This document shows positions 6,059 through 9,929 of a stretch of 9,929 bases of DNA, in pieces; positions within the stretch are counted from its first letter, which is position 1; the number at the start of each line of letters is the position of its first letter. A program made the position numbers and the translations under genes. The stretch is from Tardiphaga sp. Its GTDB lineage: Bacteria; Pseudomonadota; Alphaproteobacteria; Rhizobiales; Xanthobacteraceae. The notes below the pieces were generated by a model. The model made no database searches, had not been told where the DNA came from, and saw only the letters and a program-made list of their open reading frames with translations. Where the stretch lies: NCBI GenBank assembly GCA_014377915.1, contig JACMOT010000111.1:1-9929 (forward strand). Direction: 5' to 3'.

Positions 6059-6712
6059 ATGGCAACGCATGATCTCGATACATCGGTGGTTGAAAACGCC
6101 TATGCTCGCTGGGCGCCGATCTATGACGCGGTGTGCGGCCCGGTGATGCTGAAGGGGCGCCGCGCCGCGGCCGCCGCCGCCCGCGCCATCGGCGGCAGGA
6201 TCCTCGAAGTCGGCGTCGGCACCGGGTTGTCGTTCGACGATTACGACGCCTCCACCGAGATCACCGGCATCGACCTCAGCGCGCCAATGCTCGACAAGGC
6301 CCGCGCCAAGATGGCCAGCGGGCGCTATCCCTGGGTGTCGTCGGTGCGGCAGATGGATGCGCATGCAATGGATTTTGCCGATGCGACATTCGACTGCGTG
6401 GTGGCGCAGTTCGTGATCACGCTGGTGGAAAATCCCGAGCAGGTGCTGTCGGAATGCCACCGTGTGGTGAAGCCGGGCGGCCGCATCATTCTCGTCAATC
6501 ATCTCTATTCCGAGACCGGCCTTGCCGCCGCGGTCGAGCGTTGGGCCGCGGTGAAGACCCGCGCGATGGGCCTGCGCCCGGAATTCCCCTTCGCCCGCCT
6601 GCAGGCCTGGTCGCAGTCGAATTCCGATTCCGTCCTGATCGAGCGTCGCAAGGTGGCGCCGTTCGGTATCTACACGCTGGTCACCTTCGAACGCATGGCC
6701 CTCGCCGCATGA
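6059..6712 (+). CDS. pmtA: Rhodobacter-type phospholipid N-methyltransferase (PmtA-like)
   Basis: A 217-residue class I SAM-dependent methyltransferase. Family members of this type methylate phosphatidylethanolamine stepwise to phosphatidylcholine at the inner membrane. The N-terminal YARWAPIYDAVCGP segment (15-28) and the GRRAA run match the Rhodobacter PmtA group. SAM-binding motif I is LEVGVGTGLS (49-58), motif II GIDLS (70-74) followed by MLDKAR, and motif III VKPGGRIILVNH (137-148). The C-terminal PFGIYTLVTFER strand is also typical. No membrane helix is seen. Bradyrhizobium species carry several paralogues (PmtA and PmtX types) with different preference for mono-, di- and trimethylation, so the exact product cannot be fixed from sequence. 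It starts the block that continues with the PlcP-like and Agt-like genes, 41 bases before the next ATG. A related small-molecule methyltransferase (UbiE-like) is the alternative. Confidence 0.8.
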   Translation: MATHDLDTSVVENAYARWAPIYDAVCGPVMLKGRRAAAAAARAIGGRILEVGVGTGLSFDDYDASTEITGIDLSAPMLDKARAKMASGRYPWVSSVRQMDAHAMDFADATFDCVVAQFVITLVENPEQVLSECHRVVKPGGRIILVNHLYSETGLAAAVERWAAVKTRAMGLRPEFPFARLQAWSQSNSDSVLIERRKVAPFGIYTLVTFERMALAA

Positions 6713-6713
6713 G

Positions 6714-6731
6714 CCGTCATGGCGGCGTCAT
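6714..6731 (+). promoter_or_regulatory. Candidate Pho box immediately upstream of the plcP-like gene
   Basis: CCGTCAT-GGCG-GCGTCAT is a direct repeat with an 11-bp period, matching 11 of 14 defined positions of the PhoB consensus CTGTCAT-NNNN-CTGTCAT. It begins one base after the pmtA-like stop codon and ends 22 bases before the first ATG of the plcP-like gene. A -10-like GAATAT overlaps that ATG (about 6750-6755); if it is used, translation would have to start at the ATG at 6769. The short motif allows a chance match. Confidence 0.45.
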
Positions 6732-6753
6732 GCAATTCTGCTAGCTGCTGAAT

Positions 6754-7563
6754 ATGGAAACAGACGTGATGAGTGAAGGCAACGAACGGCGCTTTCGCAC
6801 CTTGTTTATCTCCGATGTCCATCTGGGCGCCCGGGGTTCGCAGGCCGAGCGGCTGCTCGACTTTCTCCGCACCCACGATGCCGATACCATCTATCTCGTT
6901 GGCGACATCGTCGATGGCTGGGCGCTGAAGTCCGGCTGGCACTGGCCGCAATCGCATAATGACTTCGTCCAGAAGATGCTGCGCAAGGCGCGCAAGGGCG
7001 CCAAAATCATCTACGTCCCCGGCAATCACGACGAGTTCTTGCGGCAATATTACGGCACGCATTTCGGCGGCATCGACGTGGTCGAAACCGCGATCCATGA
7101 AGGCGTCGACGGCAAGCGCTATCTGGTCATTCACGGTGATATCTTCGATCTCGTGGTGCAGAACGCCCGTTGGCTCGCCCATCTCGGTGACAAGGCCTAT
7201 GATTTCGCCATTCAAATGAACCGCATCGTCAATGCGTTTCGCAAATGGTTCGGCGTGCCGTACTGGTCGCTGTCGCAATGGGCCAAGCTGAAGGTCAAGA
7301 ACGCGGTGAATTTCATCGGTGCGTTCGAGCAGACGCTGGCTAGTGAAGCACGTCGCCATGGCGCCGATGGTGTGATCTGCGGCCATATTCACTACGCCAC
7401 GATCCGCGACGAGCATGGCATCCGCTACATGAATTGCGGTGACTGGGTCGAAAGCTGCACGGCGCTGGCCGAGCATGAGGACGGCCGTTTCGAGATCATC
7501 ACCTGGACCGATCCGCTGCGCCGAACCGCGCCGGTTTCCGCGGTCGCGGTTCGGGCGGCGTGA
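6754..7563 (+). CDS. plcP: LpxH-like metallophosphoesterase, probable phospholipase C PlcP
   Basis: A 269-residue calcineurin-fold phosphoesterase of the COG2908 (LpxH-like) group. All metal-binding motifs are intact: DVHLG (D21, H23), GDIVDGW (50-56), GNHDE (90-94), HGDIFD (128-133) and GHIHYA (210-215). Automatic annotation would call it UDP-2,3-diacylglucosamine diphosphatase. Two points favour PlcP instead: alphaproteobacteria generally use LpxI for that lipid A step, and the gene is fused by stop/start overlap to an Agt-like glycosyltransferase, the known plcP-agt arrangement. PlcP, characterised in Sinorhizobium meliloti, cleaves phosphatidylcholine and other phospholipids to diacylglycerol and a phosphorylated headgroup during phosphate starvation. 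The start may be ATG 6754 or ATG 6769; the latter has GGAAA about 8 bases upstream. The function is inferred from family and context. Confidence 0.75.
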   Translation: METDVMSEGNERRFRTLFISDVHLGARGSQAERLLDFLRTHDADTIYLVGDIVDGWALKSGWHWPQSHNDFVQKMLRKARKGAKIIYVPGNHDEFLRQYYGTHFGGIDVVETAIHEGVDGKRYLVIHGDIFDLVVQNARWLAHLGDKAYDFAIQMNRIVNAFRKWFGVPYWSLSQWAKLKVKNAVNFIGAFEQTLASEARRHGADGVICGHIHYATIRDEHGIRYMNCGDWVESCTALAEHEDGRFEIITWTDPLRRTAPVSAVAVRAA

Positions 7564-8612
7564 TGCGGATACTGATCGCTACTGATGCCTGGCACCCGCA
7601 AGTCAATGGCGTGGTGCGCACGCTGACGATGATGGCGGAAGCCGCCAAGGGCCTCGGCGTCGATGTCAGTTTCCTGACGCCTGCCTCATTTCGCACGTTT
7701 GCGCTGCCCAGTTACGCCGATCTGCGCGTTGCCTTGCCCGGGCGCGGGAAGATCGCGCGGCTGATCGCGGCAGCCAGTCCCGACAATATCCACATCGCCA
7801 CCGAGGGGCCGATCGGTTTTGCGGTGCGCGCCTATTGCCGCCGTCGCGACATTCCCTTCACCACCAGCTTCCACACCCGTTTCCCTGAATATATTTCGGC
7901 GCGGTTTCCGATTCCGGAATCCTGGATATGGGCCGGGCTGCGCCGTTTCCACGGGGCCAGTTCCGCGGTGATGGCCGCGACCCCCGCGCTGGCGAGCGAG
8001 TTGCGCGACCGTGGCTTTGGCCATGTCGCGCTGTGGCCGCGCGGCGTCGATGCCAAGCTGTTTCATCCGCGCCAGGTGGCTCTCGGTATGCCGAAACCGA
8101 TTTTTCTCTGCGTCGGCCGTGTCGCCGTCGAGAAGAACCTCGAAGCGTTTCTGTCGCTGGACCTGCCGGGCACCAAGGTGGTGGTCGGCGACGGCCCGGC
8201 GCGGGCCGCGCTGCAATTGAAATACCCGAAGGCAGTATTCCTAGGCGCCTTGCAGGGCGAAGCGCTGGCCGTCGCCTATGCCGCTTCCGACGTCTTCGTA
8301 TTCCCGAGCCGGACCGACACTTTTGGTCTGGTGCTGCTCGAGGCGCTGGCCAGCGGCGTGCCGGTGGCGGCCTTTCCGGTCGCAGGCCCGCGTGATGTGA
8401 TCGGACAGGCGCCGGTCGGCGTTCTCAGCGAAGATCTGCGGGAGGCCTGCCTCGGGGCTCTCAAATTATCGTCGCAAGACTGTCTGCGCTTCGCAGCTAG
8501 TCTCACATGGGAGGCCTGCGCGAGGACATTTATCAGTAATATCAGTCTGGTACGCGCCGAATTGCACGACGGCGCGAAATCGGCCATCCACAAGCCGCCG
8601 GTCGCTGCTTGA
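7563..8612 (+). CDS. agt: GT4-family glycosyltransferase, probable diacylglycerol glycosyltransferase (Agt-like)
   Basis: A 349-residue GT-B fold enzyme. The N-terminal acceptor domain opens with MRILIATDAWHPQVNGVVRTL; the donor domain has VGRVAVEKN (184-192), VVGDGP (207-212) and the nucleotide-sugar motif SRTDTFGLVLLEALASG (249-265), where D252 and E260 occupy the E-x7-E positions. The Asp variant is usual in the group containing MgtA, PimB, SqdX and Agt. Agt of Agrobacterium makes glucosyl- and glucuronosyl-diacylglycerol, the phosphorus-free lipids that replace phospholipids under phosphate limitation. Its ATG shares one base with the stop codon of the PlcP-like gene (TGATG), so translation is coupled; a GTG at 7560 is an alternative start. 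No membrane helix is evident, consistent with a peripheral inner-leaflet enzyme. Sugar and acceptor cannot be proved from sequence. Confidence 0.78.
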   Translation: MRILIATDAWHPQVNGVVRTLTMMAEAAKGLGVDVSFLTPASFRTFALPSYADLRVALPGRGKIARLIAAASPDNIHIATEGPIGFAVRAYCRRRDIPFTTSFHTRFPEYISARFPIPESWIWAGLRRFHGASSAVMAATPALASELRDRGFGHVALWPRGVDAKLFHPRQVALGMPKPIFLCVGRVAVEKNLEAFLSLDLPGTKVVVGDGPARAALQLKYPKAVFLGALQGEALAVAYAASDVFVFPSRTDTFGLVLLEALASGVPVAAFPVAGPRDVIGQAPVGVLSEDLREACLGALKLSSQDCLRFAASLTWEACARTFISNISLVRAELHDGAKSAIHKPPVAA

Positions 8613-8643
8613 TCGAAGGTCGCGGCGCGCGATACAACTGCGC

Positions 8644-9633
8644 ATGACAAATCCCGCTCTACCGATCACCTCCGCCGATATCGATGCCGCCGCCACCGTT
8701 ATTGCGCCCTTTGCGGTGCGGACGCCGCTGCTGTCCTCTCCTTCGCTCGATGCGCTGACCGGAGCCACCGTGTTCCTGAAGCCGGAAGTGCTGCAGCGGA
8801 CCGGTTCGTTCAAGTTCCGTGGCGCCTTCAACAAGCTGTCGTCGATTCCGCAGGATGCGCGCGCCGGCGGTGTGGTCGCGTTCTCGTCGGGCAATCATGC
8901 GCAGGGCGTCGCTGCCGCCGCGCAGATCCTCGGCATGCAGGCGACTATCGTGATGCCCGCCGATTCGCCGCTGTCGAAGCGCGAGCGCACCAAGGGCTAC
9001 GGCGCCGAAGTGGTGCTGTATGATCGCTATACCGAGGACCGCGAAGCCATCGCCGGCGCCATCGCCAGCCAGCGCGGTGCGACGCTGGTAAGACCCTATG
9101 ACGATCCGTTCGTGATGGCCGGGCAGGGCACGGTGGGCCGCGAGATCGCGCAGGATCTGGCAGCGCTGGGCATTGTCCCCGACATCGTCGTCGCGCCGGC
9201 GTCAGGCGGCGGTCTGGTCGCGGGGATCGCGATCGCGGTGAAGGCGCGGTTCGCCGAGGCTTCGATCATCGTCGCCGAGCCGGCAGGCTTCGACGACCAT
9301 GCCCGCTCGATGCGCGCAGGGCATCGCCAGGCGCATAGCAATGACAGCAAGACCTTTTGCGACGCGCTGATGGCGCTGATTCCCGGCGAACTCACCTTCG
9401 CGGTCAACCAGCGCCTGCTGGCGGATGCGGTCAGCGCGAATGACGCCGAAGTCGGCGCCGCCATGGCGTTCGCGTTTCGCGATCTCAAGCTGGTCGTCGA
9501 GCCCGGCGGAGCGGTGGCGCTGGCGTCGTTGATGTCAGGCAAATTCGACGCGCGCGGCAAGACGGTGGTGATCGTGCTGTCGGGCGGCAATGTCGATGCG
9601 GACCTCTACGCCAGCATCATCAACGCGAATTAA
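8644..9633 (+). CDS. PLP-dependent threonine/serine dehydratase without ACT domain
   Basis: A 329-residue fold-type II PLP enzyme that deaminates L-threonine to 2-oxobutanoate or L-serine to pyruvate. The Schiff-base lysine is K57 in TGSFKFRGA, the cofactor phosphate is held by SGGGLVAG, the substrate carboxylate loop is SSGNHAQG (81-88), and the C-terminal SGGNVD loop that contacts the pyridine ring is present. Length fits the catabolic TdcB / serine racemase group; the C-terminal ACT-like domain of biosynthetic IlvA is absent, so isoleucine feedback inhibition is not expected. Serine racemase or hydroxyaspartate dehydratase are alternatives that the sequence alone cannot exclude. It starts 31 bases after the Agt-like gene on the same strand with no terminator between, so read-through from the lipid block is possible. 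No clear ribosome binding site precedes the ATG. Confidence 0.9.
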   Translation: MTNPALPITSADIDAAATVIAPFAVRTPLLSSPSLDALTGATVFLKPEVLQRTGSFKFRGAFNKLSSIPQDARAGGVVAFSSGNHAQGVAAAAQILGMQATIVMPADSPLSKRERTKGYGAEVVLYDRYTEDREAIAGAIASQRGATLVRPYDDPFVMAGQGTVGREIAQDLAALGIVPDIVVAPASGGGLVAGIAIAVKARFAEASIIVAEPAGFDDHARSMRAGHRQAHSNDSKTFCDALMALIPGELTFAVNQRLLADAVSANDAEVGAAMAFAFRDLKLVVEPGGAVALASLMSGKFDARGKTVVIVLSGGNVDADLYASIINAN

Positions 9634-9634
9634 G

Positions 9635-9929
9635 TTACGAGAAGAACGCGATTTTCTCGGCCTGGCTCATGCGACGGATTGGCGCCAGCGGATCGGAGGC
9701 CGGCGCGCCGGGATGGGCGATGATGCCGCTGGCGATCAGCGCGGCGCCGAGCGATGCGGGCGGCTCGGGCACAACAGGAGCCAGCGCGATCTCGGCGATC
9801 TGCTGCAGCGTGATGAGGTCGGCGGCGTGGCTCTCGACCACAGCTGGCGGAGCCATTTCGACGTCGGCCGTCTCCGGCTCGCTGAAATCCTCCACGGCCA
9901 TTTCGATGGCGATGATCTCGAGCACGGCA
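9635..9929 (-). CDS. C-terminal part of an unrecognised Ala/Pro/Glu-rich protein
   Basis: The minus-strand frame is open from the stop codon at 9635-9637 to the window edge, so at least 97 residues of a longer protein are seen and its start lies outside. The segment is rich in Ala, Pro, Glu and Ile and looks like a flexible acidic linker (FSEPETADVEMAPPAVVE) followed by a short helix-prone stretch and a basic-then-hydrophobic end (PLAPIRRMSQAEKIAFFS). I do not recognise a domain. That it is coding rather than a shadow is suggested by the absence of a longer competing frame here and by the abrupt end next to the dehydratase stop codon. Only one base separates the two convergent stop codons. 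Confidence 0.6.
   Translation of the reverse strand, partial: AVLEIIAIEMAVEDFSEPETADVEMAPPAVVESHAADLITLQQIAEIALAPVVPEPPASLGAALIASGIIAHPGAPASDPLAPIRRMSQAEKIAFFS
9638..9659. terminator. Possible hairpin at the convergent gene ends
   Basis: CGAGAA (9638-9643) pairs with TTCTCG (9654-9659) around a 10-base loop, just past the dehydratase stop codon and inside the last codons of the opposite gene. The stem is short and A/T-poor in its tail, so a terminator role is tentative. Confidence 0.25.

Noticed and set aside
6670..7476. Minus-strand open frame of 268 codons opposite the plcP-like gene
   Set aside because: The plus strand encodes all five metallophosphoesterase motifs; the antisense product has no domain pattern.

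Overview
The window is GC-rich, densely packed chromosomal DNA from an alphaproteobacterium. The protein types and the intergenic repeat sequence suggest the Bradyrhizobium/Rhodopseudomonas group (Nitrobacteraceae). This placement is inferred from gene content and style, not from a marker gene. I see no insertion sequence, phage gene, CRISPR array, tRNA or rRNA. Most of the window is ordinary core or semi-accessory metabolism.

Left part (1-3509): the C-terminal part of a CoxL/xanthine-dehydrogenase-family molybdenum hydroxylase, a small exported cytochrome c'/c556, a convergent exported CHRD-domain protein, and a membrane-anchored diheme cytochrome c. Three hairpins lie between the convergent cytochrome and CHRD genes.

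Middle part (3684-5858): a ten-helix DMT/EamA transporter, a convergent 78-residue stand-alone Lrp/AsnC effector-binding (RAM) domain, and thiD, which is divergent from the RAM gene across a 138-bp gap. A mosaic of short inverted repeats follows thiD.

Right part (5970-9633): the most informative region. A Rhodobacter-type phospholipid N-methyltransferase (pmtA-like), an LpxH-like metallophosphoesterase best explained as phospholipase C PlcP, and a GT4 glycosyltransferase best explained as the diacylglycerol glycosyltransferase Agt lie in one orientation. The last two overlap by one base. This fits the phosphate-starvation lipid-remodelling pathway: PlcP cuts the phosphate headgroup from phospholipids, and Agt glycosylates the diacylglycerol that is released. 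Two Pho-box-like direct repeats with the diagnostic 11-bp period lie in this block, one upstream of the methyltransferase and one immediately upstream of the plcP-like gene. A PLP-dependent threonine/serine dehydratase without an ACT domain follows. It ends one base from the stop codon of a convergent, Ala/Pro/Glu-rich protein that runs off the right edge.
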